From NCBI RefSeq assembly GCF_023151555.2, contig NZ_CP100425.1, positions 1,736,001 through 1,800,000 on the forward strand: a DNA stretch of 64,000 nucleotides, given 5' to 3'. This DNA comes from Photobacterium sp. CCB-ST2H9 (GTDB lineage: Bacteria; Pseudomonadota; Gammaproteobacteria; Enterobacterales; Vibrionaceae). The notes beneath the pieces were generated by a model. The model was not told the origin of the DNA. It saw only the letters and a program-made list of their open reading frames with translations, and ran no database searches. A program made the translations under genes and the position numbers. Positions 9,091 to 19,102 of the stretch are shown one piece after another; positions within the stretch are counted from its first letter, which is position 1, and each line of letters opens with the position of its first letter.

Positions 9091-11715
9091 ATGGCTGATC
9101 AACCAACTGCCGCACAACCGACTGCAAAATATCGTGCAGATTATCAGGCGCCGGATTTCACAATCACGGATATCGACCTGACATTTGACCTGCACGACAC
9201 TGCCACCCGCGTGATTGCTGTCAGTCAAGTGAAGCAACAAACAGAAGGGGTGACTTCGCTGGAGCTGGACGGTGATGAGCTCGTGTTGCATCGGCTGGAA
9301 ATTAACGGCGAAAGCTGGCAGCACTTTGAGCAGACCGAAAGTGGTCTGATTCTTCGCGAACTGCCCGCCGCATTTGAACTGACCATTGAGACCGAGATAA
9401 ATCCGGAAGCGAATACCTCATTGGAAGGCTTGTACAAATCGGGTGGCGGCTTCTGTACTCAGTGTGAAGCTGAGGGTTTCCGCAGAATTACGTATTACCA
9501 GGATCGTCCGGATGTACTGGCCCGTTTTACAACCAAAGTCATCGCCGATAAAGCCAGTTTCCCTTATCTGCTGAGCAACGGAAACAAAGTTGGTCATGGT
9601 GATCTGGACAATGGCCGCCACTGGGTTCAGTGGCAGGATCCGTTCCTGAAGCCTTGCTACCTGTTTGCGTTGGTTGCAGGTGATTTCGACGTGCTTCGGG
9701 ACAGCTATCAAACGGTTAGTGGCCGGGACGTCGCGCTGGAAATTTTTGTCGATAAAGGCAATCTGGATCGCGCAGAGCATGCCATGCAGTCGTTGATCAA
9801 TTCCATGAAATGGGATGAAGAGCGATTTGGTCTGGAGTATGACCTGGATATCTACATGATTGTTGCCGTTGATTTCTTCAACATGGGCGCCATGGAAAAC
9901 AAGGGGCTGAATATCTTCAACTCCAAATTCGTTCTGGCGAACCCGGCAACAGCGACAGATACCGATTACCTGGGTATTGAGGCCGTGATTGGTCACGAAT
10001 ACTTCCATAACTGGACCGGGAACCGTGTGACCTGCCGCGACTGGTTCCAGCTGAGCCTGAAAGAAGGTCTGACGGTCTTCCGTGATCAGGAGTTCTCTTC
10101 AGATCTGGGTTCTCGTCCGGTGAACCGAATCAACAATGTTCGTATCATGCGTGGTCCCCAGTTTGCTGAAGACCGTGGCCCGATGTCTCATCCAATCCGT
10201 CCTGAAAAAGTGATTGAGATGAATAACTTCTATACCCTGACTGTTTATGAGAAGGGAAGTGAAGTGATTCGGATGATGCATACGTTGCTGGGCGAAGACG
10301 GCTTCCAGGCGGGAATGAAATTATACTTCGAGCGTCACGACGGCACGGCTGCAACCTGTGATGATTTCGTTCAGGCAATGGAAGATGCTTCCGGAGTTGA
10401 TCTTGGCCAGTTCCGACTGTGGTACAGCCAGTCAGGCACACCGGTGTTGAGCGTCAGCACAGAGTATGACGCCAATGGAAACCGTTACCTTGTCACGGTG
10501 AAGCAGCAGACTGCGCCGACACCGGGTCAGAAAGAGAAGCTGCCGCTACACATTCCGTTTGATATTGAGCTTTACGATAGCAAAGGTGATGTGATTGAGT
10601 TACAGCGTAACGGTGAGAAGGTGCACCATGTCCTGAACGTTACTCAGGCTGAGCAAACCTTCGAGTTCGAGCAGGTCAGCGAAAAGCCAGTCATTTCAAT
10701 GCTGCGTGAGTTCTCTGCGCCGGTTGTGCTGGAATATGATTACAGCGATGAAGAGCTGGTCTTCCTGATGACACATGCCCGCAACGAATTTGCCCGCTGG
10801 GATGCTGGTCAGATGCTGCTTGCGAAGTATATCCGCAGCAATGTCCTGGCCGTTCAGGCAGGTAATGCCATAGTCTTCCCGGAAAATGTGGTTGATGCAT
10901 TCCGTGGTGCACTGCTGGATGAAAAACTGGATCCGGCTTTCATTGCTGAAATGCTGACACTGCCGAGTGAAAATGAAGTCGCCGGCTGGTATGAGCGGGT
11001 AGATGTCGATGCGATCCACACAGTGCTGGCTCAGATCGAAAAGATCCTTGCCTCAGCGCTGGAAGATGAGTTGTCTGCTATCTATCACTCTCTGTCACAA
11101 AGCGGGTACAGCATTACTCATGATGCGATAGCAAAACGTTCGCTGCGCAATCGCTGCCTGGCTTATCTGGCTTATACCGAGCAGGGTGAAAAACTGGTGT
11201 CAGCTCAGTACGCTCAAGCCGACAATATGACGGACACAATTGCTGCGATGAGTGCTGCGAATGAAGCGCAACTGGCTTGCCGTGAAGCTCAGATGGCCGA
11301 TTTCAGCAGCAAATGGAGTCATGATGGTCTGGTCATGGATAAGTGGTTTATTCTGCAGGGTAAAAATCCAGCGGCTGATTCACTGGCCAATGTTCGTGAA
11401 ACGATGAAGCACCCGGCATTTAGCCTGAAGAACCCGAACCGGACGCGTAGTCTGGTTGCAAGCTTCTGTGCGAATAACCCGGTTCGTTTCCATGCGAAAG
11501 ACGGCAGCGGTTATCGTTTCCTGACTGAGATTCTGACGGCACTGAACAGTTCGAATCCTCAGGTGGCTTCCCGACTGATTGAACCTTTCCTGAAGTATCG
11601 TCTGTACGACGAGGCTCGTCAGGCGCTGATGCGTGCCGAGCTGGAACAACTGGCGAAACTGGAAAATCTGGCGAGAGATTTGTTCGAGAAAGTGGAAAAA
11701 GCTCTTGAACAATAA
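9091..11715 (+). CDS. pepN: Aminopeptidase N (M1 family)
   Basis: The 874-residue enzyme removes N-terminal residues from peptides in the cytoplasm. The zinc site is HEYFH at residues 302-306 with the third ligand Glu325, which fits E. coli PepN (297-301, Glu320) with an offset of five. The substrate motif GAMEN lies about 30 residues before the zinc site. Length and C-terminal helical domain match the family. The ATG follows AAGGAAGA. A strong terminator follows the stop. Confidence 0.97.
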   Translation: MADQPTAAQPTAKYRADYQAPDFTITDIDLTFDLHDTATRVIAVSQVKQQTEGVTSLELDGDELVLHRLEINGESWQHFEQTESGLILRELPAAFELTIETEINPEANTSLEGLYKSGGGFCTQCEAEGFRRITYYQDRPDVLARFTTKVIADKASFPYLLSNGNKVGHGDLDNGRHWVQWQDPFLKPCYLFALVAGDFDVLRDSYQTVSGRDVALEIFVDKGNLDRAEHAMQSLINSMKWDEERFGLEYDLDIYMIVAVDFFNMGAMENKGLNIFNSKFVLANPATATDTDYLGIEAVIGHEYFHNWTGNRVTCRDWFQLSLKEGLTVFRDQEFSSDLGSRPVNRINNVRIMRGPQFAEDRGPMSHPIRPEKVIEMNNFYTLTVYEKGSEVIRMMHTLLGEDGFQAGMKLYFERHDGTAATCDDFVQAMEDASGVDLGQFRLWYSQSGTPVLSVSTEYDANGNRYLVTVKQQTAPTPGQKEKLPLHIPFDIELYDSKGDVIELQRNGEKVHHVLNVTQAEQTFEFEQVSEKPVISMLREFSAPVVLEYDYSDEELVFLMTHARNEFARWDAGQMLLAKYIRSNVLAVQAGNAIVFPENVVDAFRGALLDEKLDPAFIAEMLTLPSENEVAGWYERVDVDAIHTVLAQIEKILASALEDELSAIYHSLSQSGYSITHDAIAKRSLRNRCLAYLAYTEQGEKLVSAQYAQADNMTDTIAAMSAANEAQLACREAQMADFSSKWSHDGLVMDKWFILQGKNPAADSLANVRETMKHPAFSLKNPNRTRSLVASFCANNPVRFHAKDGSGYRFLTEILTALNSSNPQVASRLIEPFLKYRLYDEARQALMRAELEQLAKLENLARDLFEKVEKALEQ

Positions 11716-11734
11716 GCCTGATTTGCTTTAATCA

Positions 11735-11765
11735 GAAAGCTCCCCCAAAAAGGGAGCTTTCTTTT
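11735..11765 (+). terminator. Terminator after pepN
   Basis: A 9-bp stem (AAAGCTCCC with GGGAGCTTT), extended by a closing G-C pair, is followed by a T-rich tract. Confidence 0.88.
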
Positions 11766-11788
11766 TATCTGTCTGATGGCCTGTTTAC

Positions 11789-12010
11789 ATGAAGAGATAC
11801 ACCTTTTCAGTCAACATTCCTTACCAAACCTTCCTTCAGCATTACTCTGGTGCTGCCAGTGCTGTGCTGGTGTATACGGATGAAGGCCTTCGTCTTCAGC
11901 TTCCAGCCAGCAGACTGCGACCGTTTCTGAGTCAGCTTGGGGTTCGGGGGCGTTTCAGAGTGAGTGTCAGCCTGGAAAATCGCTTGGAAAAATTGGAGAA
12001 AATCGCTTAG
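11789..12010 (+). CDS. DUF2835 family small protein
   Basis: The 73-residue product matches the DUF2835 family of small gamma-proteobacterial proteins as I remember it, with KRYTFS at the start, HYSGAAS in the middle and RPFLSQLGVRGRF near the end. It has no signal peptide or membrane segment. The function is unknown. It lies between the pepN terminator and the long leader of the glutamate dehydrogenase gene. No good Shine-Dalgarno precedes the ATG. Confidence 0.8.
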   Translation: MKRYTFSVNIPYQTFLQHYSGAASAVLVYTDEGLRLQLPASRLRPFLSQLGVRGRFRVSVSLENRLEKLEKIA

Positions 12011-12429
12011 AACCTTGCTTTAGTCAGAAATTAACAAAAACACTACATAATTATGCGAATGTAGATTATTTATCTGTTTTGAATAAAGCATATTCTGACG
12101 GGAATTCAGTTTTGCTATTTAGTTTTTTTGCTGTGAAAAACCATTGATTTCTAGATGGTTAGACCAGATTAAAGGGTTAACAGCAACAGAGTGCGTCATA
12201 TTATCCCTTGGCCGTGTCCCCCCGAGCTAAAACATCTACCTTAGTCACATATTCGATTTTTTCTTCTGATTACAGAGTAATTATCGTAACCATTTGGCAA
12301 CAAAACGCCCTACAATAGCTTCCGAATCAACTATACCTCGCCAGAGAGAAGTTTTTAGTGCTGAACTCGGGGCGTCGTTATCAAACCCTATACTAGATTG
12401 ATAAAAGTAATAACGATGGAGCATCTGCT
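12011..12429. other. Non-coding leader upstream of NAD-GDH
   Basis: This 419-bp AT-rich gap contains the promoter of the large dehydrogenase gene. I see -10-like hexamers (TACAAT near 12312, TATACT near 12390) but no convincing -35 partners, and no terminator for the small upstream gene. Confidence 0.4.
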
Positions 12430-15400
12430 ATGACCGCACCTGACCCAATAGTGCCGGTACTACTTGAAAAAGTGTATGGCTTAATCCAGGACAAGATAGA
12501 AACCCCTCAGCAGTCATTAGTCGAAGTGTTTGCTCAACGATTGTTAGGACAACTGGCAGAAGACGATCTGCTTCAACGGAATGAATCTGATTTGTATGGT
12601 GCTGTTCTGAGCCTCTGGCACCATCTCGTGCAAAACCAACCGGACCAGACTTCTGTTCGTGTTTATAACCCGACATTAAGCCGCTATGGCTGGCAGTCAA
12701 CCCACACGGTTGTGGAAATTGTGACGCCAGACCATCCGTTCCTGGTCGACTCAGTACGTATGACACTCAATCGTCAGGGGATTAACAGTCACCTGATGTT
12801 TAATGGTCCTTATTATTTCAAGCGCGATGAACAAGGCACGATCATCGAAGCCTGTGGCGAAGATGGCGACTTACAGACGCTGTTCCACATTGAAGTGGAT
12901 CGTTTGTCCAGCAAAGAAGAAATGGAAGCGCTGAAAGTTGAACTTGAGCAAGTCTTGCAGGACATTGAGCTGGTTGTGAATGACTGGCAGGCAATGCAGA
13001 GCAAGATGATTGCAATTGCTGAAGAATTAAAAACGGCCAGCCTGCCGGTAGAACAGAGTCATTGTGATGAAGCGATTGAATTCCTGGAGTGGGTCACTCG
13101 TCACAACTTCACCTTCATGGGTTACCATCAGTATGATCTGATTCCTGTGGAAGGGGACTTTGAACTGCGTCCTTGTGATGAACAAGGTCTGGGTCTGCTG
13201 AGTAAGCCGGGTAAAGCCCGCACATTAATGTTGTCCGAATTACCTGAATCAGCTCGGGTTGAAGCAAGAAAACCAAATCTGCTGATTCTGACGAAGAGTA
13301 ATGCGAGATCAAAAATCCACCGTCCGGCTTATACCGATTACATTGGTATTAAACGCTTTGATAAAGACGGTAATGTCATCGGCGAGCATCGTTTTACCGG
13401 TTTGTATGCTGCAACCGCTTATCATCAGACGGCGATGAACATCCCATTGATCCGCAATAAAGTCGTTCGTATTCTCAAGAGCAGCGGTTATTCCGAAGGC
13501 TCTCATTCTTGGAAAGCGATGAACAACATCCTGGAAACTTATCCGCGGGATGAGCTGATCCAGGCCAGCGAAAAAGAAATGCAGGAAGTGGCCAGCGGCG
13601 TTGTACGTATGCAGGATCGAGATCTGCTGCGTTTGTTTGTCCGCCGGGATCCTTTTGGCCGATTCTTCTCTTGCATGGTGTATGTAACCCGCGAGCGTTA
13701 CAACACCGAACTGCGTATTAAAACGCAGCAAATTTTCAAGGAGTACTTTGGCTCCGACCAGAACGTGGATTTCACCACTTCTTTCTCTGAAGGCCCACTA
13801 GCGAGAACTCATTATATTGTGCGTGTAGATAACAATAACTTTGATGTAGATGTAAAAGCGATCGAACGTAATCTGGTTGAAGCAGCTGTTTCCTGGGAAG
13901 ATCGTCTGAGTGATTCATTGATCTCCAACTTTGGTGAGAATAAGGGAACGCCACTGGCGAAGAATTATGCTCGTGCATTCCCGCGTTCATACAAAGAGCA
14001 AATGCTGCCAGGTTCTGCAGTTGCAGACATCGAATTGCTGGAAGGCCTGAGTGAAGATAACAAGCTGGGCATGCTGTTCTATCGTCCGCAGGAAGTTGCG
14101 ACCGATTCACGTTTTGTGAAGCTGAAACTTTATCATCGTGATGAGCCCATCCATCTGTCTGATGTGATGCCAATGCTGGAAAACCTGGGTCTGCGCGTGA
14201 TTGGTGAATCACCGTATGAGGTTGTTACAGCGAACGGTACGGTTTACTGGATCCTGGACTTCGCTATGCTGGTTACCGGCACTCGCGAGATTGATCTGAG
14301 TGATGCACGTGATCGTTTCCAGGACGCATTTGCTGCAATCTGGCACGGTGGACTGGAAAGTGACGGATTTAACCGTCTGCTGCTGTGTGCAGGACTGACC
14401 GGCCGTGAAATCACGATTGTCCGGAGTTATGCACGCTACATGCGTCAGGTTGGTTTCCCGTTCAGTCAGCAATACATTGAAGATACGCTGGCAAATCATA
14501 CGGATCTGGCCCGTGATCTGGTTGAGCTGTTCGCACTGCGCTTTGATCCTGCACGTAATTTCAGCAATAAAGCAGAAGAAGCGCTGATTGCAGACATGCA
14601 TGCCAAGCTTGAAGAAGTTGAAAGCCTGGATGACGACCGTATCATCCGCCGTTACATGGAAATGATTCAGGCGACACAACGCACGAACTTCTATCAGCTC
14701 GATGATAGTGGTCTGCCAAAACCATGGCTGTCTCTGAAACTGCGTCCGTCTGAGATCCCAGAAATTCCTGCACCAGTGCCATTCTTCGAAATTTTCGTGT
14801 ACGCACCGGATATCGAAGGTGTTCACCTGCGTGGTGGTAAGGTCGCCCGTGGTGGTCTGCGTTGGTCTGATCGCCAGGAAGATTTCCGGACTGAGATCCT
14901 GGGTCTGGTGAAAGCGCAACAGGTGAAGAACACCGTGATCGTCCCTGTGGGTGCGAAAGGTGGTTTTGTCTGTAAGCGTCAGCCACAAATGACCACTCGT
15001 GAGGAAATTCTGGCTGAAGGTCAGCGTTGCTACAAACGCTTCATCCGTGCGCTGCTGGATGTGACAGATAACATTCATGAAGGTGAGATTATTCCGCCTG
15101 CCAGCGTGGTTCGTCATGATGAAGATGACCCGTATCTGGTTGTTGCTGCCGATAAAGGAACGGCAACGTTCTCTGATCTGGCAAACTCAGTATCAGCAGA
15201 TTACAACTTCTGGCTGGGGGATGCATTTGCTTCTGGCGGTTCGAACGGTTATGACCACAAAGCCATGGGTATCACCGCGAAAGGCGGCTGGGAATCAGTG
15301 AAACGTCACTTCCGTGAGCTGGGTATTGACTGTCAGACCACAGATTTCACGTGTGCCGGTGTGGGTGACATGGCTGGTGACGTATTCGGTAATGGTATGT

Positions 15401-17259
15401 TGCTGTCGAAGCACACCCGACTGGTTGCAGCATTTAACCACATGCACATCTTCCTGGATCCGACGCCGGATGCGGCATCGAGCTGGGAAGAGCGTAACCG
15501 CCTGTTTAATCTGCCTCGTTCAAGCTGGGAAGATTACGACAGCAGTCTGATTTCTGAGGGTGGCGGTATTTTCTCCCGTCGCAGTAAGTCAATCAAACTG
15601 AGTCCTCAGATCCAGAAACTGCTGGGCACCCGCAAACAGACGCTGACTCCGAATGAAGTGATCAAACTGATCCTGACCATGGACGTGGATCTTCTGTGGA
15701 ACGGTGGTATCGGAACATATGTGAAGTCCGGAACTGAAACTCACACGGATGTTGGTGACCGTGCGAACGATGCACTGCGTGTGAACGGTAGTGAACTTCG
15801 CGCCAAGATTGTTGGTGAAGGCGGTAACCTGGGTATGACTCAGCTGGGCCGTGTTGAGTATGCGAAGAACGGCGGACGCGTAAACACCGACTTCATTGAT
15901 AACGTGGGTGGTGTTGACTGTTCAGATAACGAAGTAAACATCAAGATCCTGCTGAATGGCTTGGTTGCTGCCGGCGATCTGACCTACAAGCAACGTAATG
16001 AACTGCTGGAGCAGATGGAAGATGAAGTGGGTGAGATCGTCCTTGATGATGCGTACACCCAGAGTGAATCTATCTCTGTGACTCAGCACCAGAATGTACA
16101 GTTGCTGAAAGAGCAGATCCGCTTTATCCATCACCTGGAGAAAGAAGGCAAACTTGATCGTGCGCTGGAATATCTGCCGGATGATGAAACACTTGCTGAG
16201 CGTGAAAAAGACGGTATTGGCCTGACGCGTCCTGAACTGGCGGTACTGGTTGCGTACGGTAAGATGGTTCTGAAAGAAGAGCTGGTGACTGAAGAGATCA
16301 CTGAAGATCCTTATCATAACCGCTTGCTGCCAGCATATTTCCCGAAAGCACTGCAAGAGAAGTATCGTGCACAGATGGAAAATCACCCGCTGAAAGGTGA
16401 GCTGATTGCAACTTCTCTGGCAAACCAGATGTCGAACGAAATGGGCTGCAACTTCGTGACCCGTCTGATGGAAGAAACCGGCTCTACTGTAGCGGAAATC
16501 TCTTCTGCATACTCTGTTGGCCGTGCTGTGTTTGGTTTTGAGCAATTCTTCGAGCAGATTCGTGAACTGGATAATCAGGTTCCGGCTCATATCCAGTACG
16601 AAATGATGTACCGCTGCCGTCGTATGCTGCGCCGTATCACTCGTTGGTTCCTGCGCAACCGCGACCGTAAGATGGGCATTGAAGAGCAAATTGCTTTCTA
16701 TCAGCCTACGCTGAACATCCTGCGTGACAACCTGGAGAAATACCTGGTTGCAGAGGAAGTGAAGGAACATGATGATCAGGCGAACAGCATGATCAAAGAG
16801 GGTGTTCCGGCTCAACTGGCACACAACATCGCACGCCTGAGCAGCCTGTATTCAGCAATGGATATTGCTCAGATTGCGAAAGAGCTGAACAAAGAGGTTG
16901 GTTTCATTGCCCGCGTTTACTTTGTTCTGGGTGCTCAGCTGTCTCTGCACTGGTTCCTGCAGCAGGTACATAACCAGCCTGTAGAAAACCATTGGCAGGC
17001 ACTGGCTCGTGCTTCTTTCCGTGAAGATCTGGACTGGCAGCAACGTCAGCTGACTTCAGCGGTGATTGGTGCAGGTCAGGGCAGTGAAGCGCCGGAAGCA
17101 TTGATTGACCTGTGGGTTGATCACCATCATCCTGCGATTCAGCGCTGGGAAAGCGTTCTGACCGAATTCAAAGTGGGGACGACCCATGAATTCGCGAAAT
17201 TCTCAGTCGCAATGCGTGAATTAGTGCTATTAAATTTGAATTGCAAACCAAATCAGTGA
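12430..17259 (+). CDS. gdhB: NAD-specific glutamate dehydrogenase, large (180 kDa) class
   Basis: The 1609-residue product is the L-GDH180 type, which converts glutamate to 2-oxoglutarate and ammonia with NAD. The first ~700 residues are regulatory ACT-like segments, including an HNFTFMGYHQYDL motif near 225. The catalytic core follows, with RGGLRWSDR near 808-816 and PVGAKGGF near 839-846, whose Lys843 is the likely active lysine. A helical C-terminal domain ends the protein. Length equals the family norm. GGAG lies 8 bp before the ATG. It is monocistronic, bounded by a strong terminator. Confidence 0.96.
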   Translation: MTAPDPIVPVLLEKVYGLIQDKIETPQQSLVEVFAQRLLGQLAEDDLLQRNESDLYGAVLSLWHHLVQNQPDQTSVRVYNPTLSRYGWQSTHTVVEIVTPDHPFLVDSVRMTLNRQGINSHLMFNGPYYFKRDEQGTIIEACGEDGDLQTLFHIEVDRLSSKEEMEALKVELEQVLQDIELVVNDWQAMQSKMIAIAEELKTASLPVEQSHCDEAIEFLEWVTRHNFTFMGYHQYDLIPVEGDFELRPCDEQGLGLLSKPGKARTLMLSELPESARVEARKPNLLILTKSNARSKIHRPAYTDYIGIKRFDKDGNVIGEHRFTGLYAATAYHQTAMNIPLIRNKVVRILKSSGYSEGSHSWKAMNNILETYPRDELIQASEKEMQEVASGVVRMQDRDLLRLFVRRDPFGRFFSCMVYVTRERYNTELRIKTQQIFKEYFGSDQNVDFTTSFSEGPLARTHYIVRVDNNNFDVDVKAIERNLVEAAVSWEDRLSDSLISNFGENKGTPLAKNYARAFPRSYKEQMLPGSAVADIELLEGLSEDNKLGMLFYRPQEVATDSRFVKLKLYHRDEPIHLSDVMPMLENLGLRVIGESPYEVVTANGTVYWILDFAMLVTGTREIDLSDARDRFQDAFAAIWHGGLESDGFNRLLLCAGLTGREITIVRSYARYMRQVGFPFSQQYIEDTLANHTDLARDLVELFALRFDPARNFSNKAEEALIADMHAKLEEVESLDDDRIIRRYMEMIQATQRTNFYQLDDSGLPKPWLSLKLRPSEIPEIPAPVPFFEIFVYAPDIEGVHLRGGKVARGGLRWSDRQEDFRTEILGLVKAQQVKNTVIVPVGAKGGFVCKRQPQMTTREEILAEGQRCYKRFIRALLDVTDNIHEGEIIPPASVVRHDEDDPYLVVAADKGTATFSDLANSVSADYNFWLGDAFASGGSNGYDHKAMGITAKGGWESVKRHFRELGIDCQTTDFTCAGVGDMAGDVFGNGMLLSKHTRLVAAFNHMHIFLDPTPDAASSWEERNRLFNLPRSSWEDYDSSLISEGGGIFSRRSKSIKLSPQIQKLLGTRKQTLTPNEVIKLILTMDVDLLWNGGIGTYVKSGTETHTDVGDRANDALRVNGSELRAKIVGEGGNLGMTQLGRVEYAKNGGRVNTDFIDNVGGVDCSDNEVNIKILLNGLVAAGDLTYKQRNELLEQMEDEVGEIVLDDAYTQSESISVTQHQNVQLLKEQIRFIHHLEKEGKLDRALEYLPDDETLAEREKDGIGLTRPELAVLVAYGKMVLKEELVTEEITEDPYHNRLLPAYFPKALQEKYRAQMENHPLKGELIATSLANQMSNEMGCNFVTRLMEETGSTVAEISSAYSVGRAVFGFEQFFEQIRELDNQVPAHIQYEMMYRCRRMLRRITRWFLRNRDRKMGIEEQIAFYQPTLNILRDNLEKYLVAEEVKEHDDQANSMIKEGVPAQLAHNIARLSSLYSAMDIAQIAKELNKEVGFIARVYFVLGAQLSLHWFLQQVHNQPVENHWQALARASFREDLDWQQRQLTSAVIGAGQGSEAPEALIDLWVDHHHPAIQRWESVLTEFKVGTTHEFAKFSVAMRELVLLNLNCKPNQ

Positions 17260-17267
17260 ATAATGTG

Positions 17268-17293
17268 GCCCCGTTTATACGGGGCTTTTTTTT
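17268..17293 (+). terminator. Terminator after NAD-GDH
   Basis: A 7-bp GC-rich stem (GCCCCGT with ACGGGGC), a TTAT loop and eight Ts. It ends one base before the pyrD Shine-Dalgarno, so pyrD must be served by read-through or by a promoter inside the gdh 3' end. Confidence 0.92.
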
Positions 17294-17304
17294 AAGGAGG
17301 TATA

Positions 17305-18324
17305 ATGTTTTACCGCCTCGCGCGTTCGGCCATGTTTCAGCTCGATCCTGAAAAAGCGCATGATTTGGCTATTAAGAACTTCTCTCGCATCACCGGTACT
17401 CCTCTCGATATTTTTTACCGTCAACACCTCCCGGAACGTCCTGTTGAAGTCATGGGACTTCGCTTTAAAAACCCTGTAGGTCTGGCCGCCGGCCTTGATA
17501 AAAACGGCGAATGTATCGATGCTTTTGGTGCAATGGGCTTTGGCTTCGTTGAAGTCGGGACCGTGACTCCAAAACCTCAGCCAGGTAACGATAAGCCGCG
17601 TTTATTTCGGGTAAAGCCGGCTGAAGGCATCATCAACCGCTTTGGCTTTAATAATAAAGGGGTTGATCAACTGGTTGAAAACGTCAAGAAAGCCAAGTTC
17701 GATGGCATTATTGGTATCAACATTGGTAAGAACAAAGACACGCCACTGGAAAAAGGGGTAGACGATTATCTGATTTGTATGGATAAGGTCTATGAGCATG
17801 CGGGTTATGTTGTTGTCAATATCTCTTCTCCCAACACACCAGGGCTGCGTAACCTGCAGTATGGTGAAGCACTGGATGATCTTCTGACTCAGTTGAAACA
17901 CAAGCAGAAAGCTCTGGCGGAGAAATTTGGCAAATATGTACCGTTGACACTCAAGATCGCGCCGGATCTTGAGGATCACGAATTGATCCAGATTGCCGAC
18001 TCTTTGATCCGAAATGAGATCGATGGTGTGATAGGTACCAATACAACCCTGGATCGCACTTTGGTTCAAGGGATGCCGCATTGTGATGAAGCTGGTGGCT
18101 TGAGCGGCCGGCCACTGCAGCATCGCAGTACAGAGGTGATTCGAATGCTGAACCACGAGCTGAAAGGGCAGATTCCGATCATTGGTGTCGGTGGTATTGA
18201 TTCAGCGATTGCAGCGCGTGAGAAGCTGCTGGCTGGTGCGAGTCTTGTACAGATATACTCAGGCTTCATTTACCATGGTCCGCAACTGGTGAAAGACATC
18301 GTGATGAACTGCGATCTGCGCTAG
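17305..18324 (+). CDS. pyrD: Dihydroorotate dehydrogenase (quinone), class 2
   Basis: The 339-residue enzyme oxidises dihydroorotate to orotate in pyrimidine synthesis and passes electrons to quinone at the inner membrane. The amphipathic N-terminal membrane helix is at about 1-30. AAGLDKNGE and [10 protein letters not shown] are FMN-site motifs. The class 2 catalytic base is Ser175 within [16 protein letters not shown] near 298 binds phosphate. AAGGAGG precedes the ATG. The gene is followed by a matS site and a terminator. Confidence 0.97.
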   Translation: MFYRLARSAMFQLDPEKAHDLAIKNFSRITGTPLDIFYRQHLPERPVEVMGLRFKNPVGLAAGLDKNGECIDAFGAMGFGFVEVGTVTPKPQPGNDKPRLFRVKPAEGIINRFGFNNKGVDQLVENVKKAKFDGIIGINIGKNKDTPLEKGVDDYLICMDKVYEHAGYVVVNISSPNTPGLRNLQYGEALDDLLTQLKHKQKALAEKFGKYVPLTLKIAPDLEDHELIQIADSLIRNEIDGVIGTNTTLDRTLVQGMPHCDEAGGLSGRPLQHRSTEVIRMLNHELKGQIPIIGVGGIDSAIAAREKLLAGASLVQIYSGFIYHGPQLVKDIVMNCDLR

Positions 18325-18327
18325 TGG

Positions 18328-18340
18328 GTGACACTGTCAC
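18328..18340. other. matS site 1 (MatP-binding)
   Basis: GTGACACTGTCAC matches the consensus GTGACRNYGTCAC exactly. It is the only perfect copy here outside a coding region, between the pyrD stop and its terminator. Confidence 0.85.
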
Positions 18341-18365
18341 TTATCAGTAAACGGCTTCCAATCTG

Positions 18366-18394
18366 AACGCTCACATTTTATGTGAGCGTTTTTT
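18366..18394 (+). terminator. Terminator after pyrD
   Basis: A 10-bp perfect stem (AACGCTCACA with TGTGAGCGTT), a 5-nt loop and a T tract. Confidence 0.92.
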
Positions 18395-18416
18395 CATAGA
18401 TAAGCGTGATAAAAGC

Positions 18417-18442
18417 AGGAATGTTGTCAAAATTACATTCCT
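18417..18442. repeat. Inverted repeat upstream of zapC
   Basis: AGGAATGT and ACATTCCT are a perfect 8-bp inverted repeat with a 10-bp spacer, 120 bp before the zapC start. The geometry suits a dimeric regulator, but no protein is known to me for this sequence. Confidence 0.4.
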
Positions 18443-18562
18443 TAAGCGCATGATCTTCTGAGTCTTTTCCCCTTTTAATTTATCACTTGATTAGTACAAT
18501 TCATTGTGCGTACTCAATTTCTTGCTTTGATGACTGTCCATAGAAGGACATTGGAGCTTATC

Positions 18563-19102
18563 GTGTTAAAACCAAATAATTCATGGACGTGGTATTACGA
18601 CCAGAAGAATGACTCTTTGATGCTCGATTTGGGCGAAGAGATGGTTTTCCGCGTTTCCATTCCATGTAAACACCTCATCACCTGTGCGTTCAACCGCAGT
18701 GAATTCACTGTGGATGATGCAAGTACCTATCAAACATTCCTGGAAAACATCGCGACGCTGGAGCTGTCAGCCCCACGCAAAGTCGAGTTGGCACTGAATG
18801 CGGTCGCTGCAAGCCGGTTTCATAAGCCAATGATGCCGAAAAGTTGGTTCTTCACTCAACAAGATGGGGGATATGAGCCACGAAACGGTGAAATTATTGC
18901 TCTGGACACTGAACTGGCCACTGGGAAATACCTGGTGATTGAAAATAGCGGCTGCGCAAGTCTGTGTATGCTGGCCGATGTTGAGCCACACCAGCTGGCA
19001 ATCGGTAAGGATATCGACTTTTGTGGTGTTATTAAGGTCATGAATGACAGAATGCAGTCTGTCCATATTGATGATGAATTAGGCTTTGCCCTGGTCGGTT
19101 AA
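18563..19102 (+). CDS. zapC: Cell division protein ZapC
   Basis: The 179-residue product is like E. coli ZapC, which binds and bundles FtsZ at midcell. Shared features are the start LKPNNSWTWYYD, the MPKSW motif near residue 92 and the IKVMNDR motif near the C-terminus. I chose the GTG at 18563 because GGAG lies 6 bp before it and the length then equals the family norm (180). An in-frame GTG 57 bp upstream would add 19 unmatched residues. The gene stands alone within the terminus region. Confidence 0.9.
   Translation: MLKPNNSWTWYYDQKNDSLMLDLGEEMVFRVSIPCKHLITCAFNRSEFTVDDASTYQTFLENIATLELSAPRKVELALNAVAASRFHKPMMPKSWFFTQQDGGYEPRNGEIIALDTELATGKYLVIENSGCASLCMLADVEPHQLAIGKDIDFCGVIKVMNDRMQSVHIDDELGFALVG

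Noticed and set aside
14209-16824. Long minus-strand open frames (300 codons and more) inside the NAD-GDH gene
   Set aside because: They are antisense shadows of a strongly conserved coding sequence, have no ribosome sites and encode no recognisable protein.
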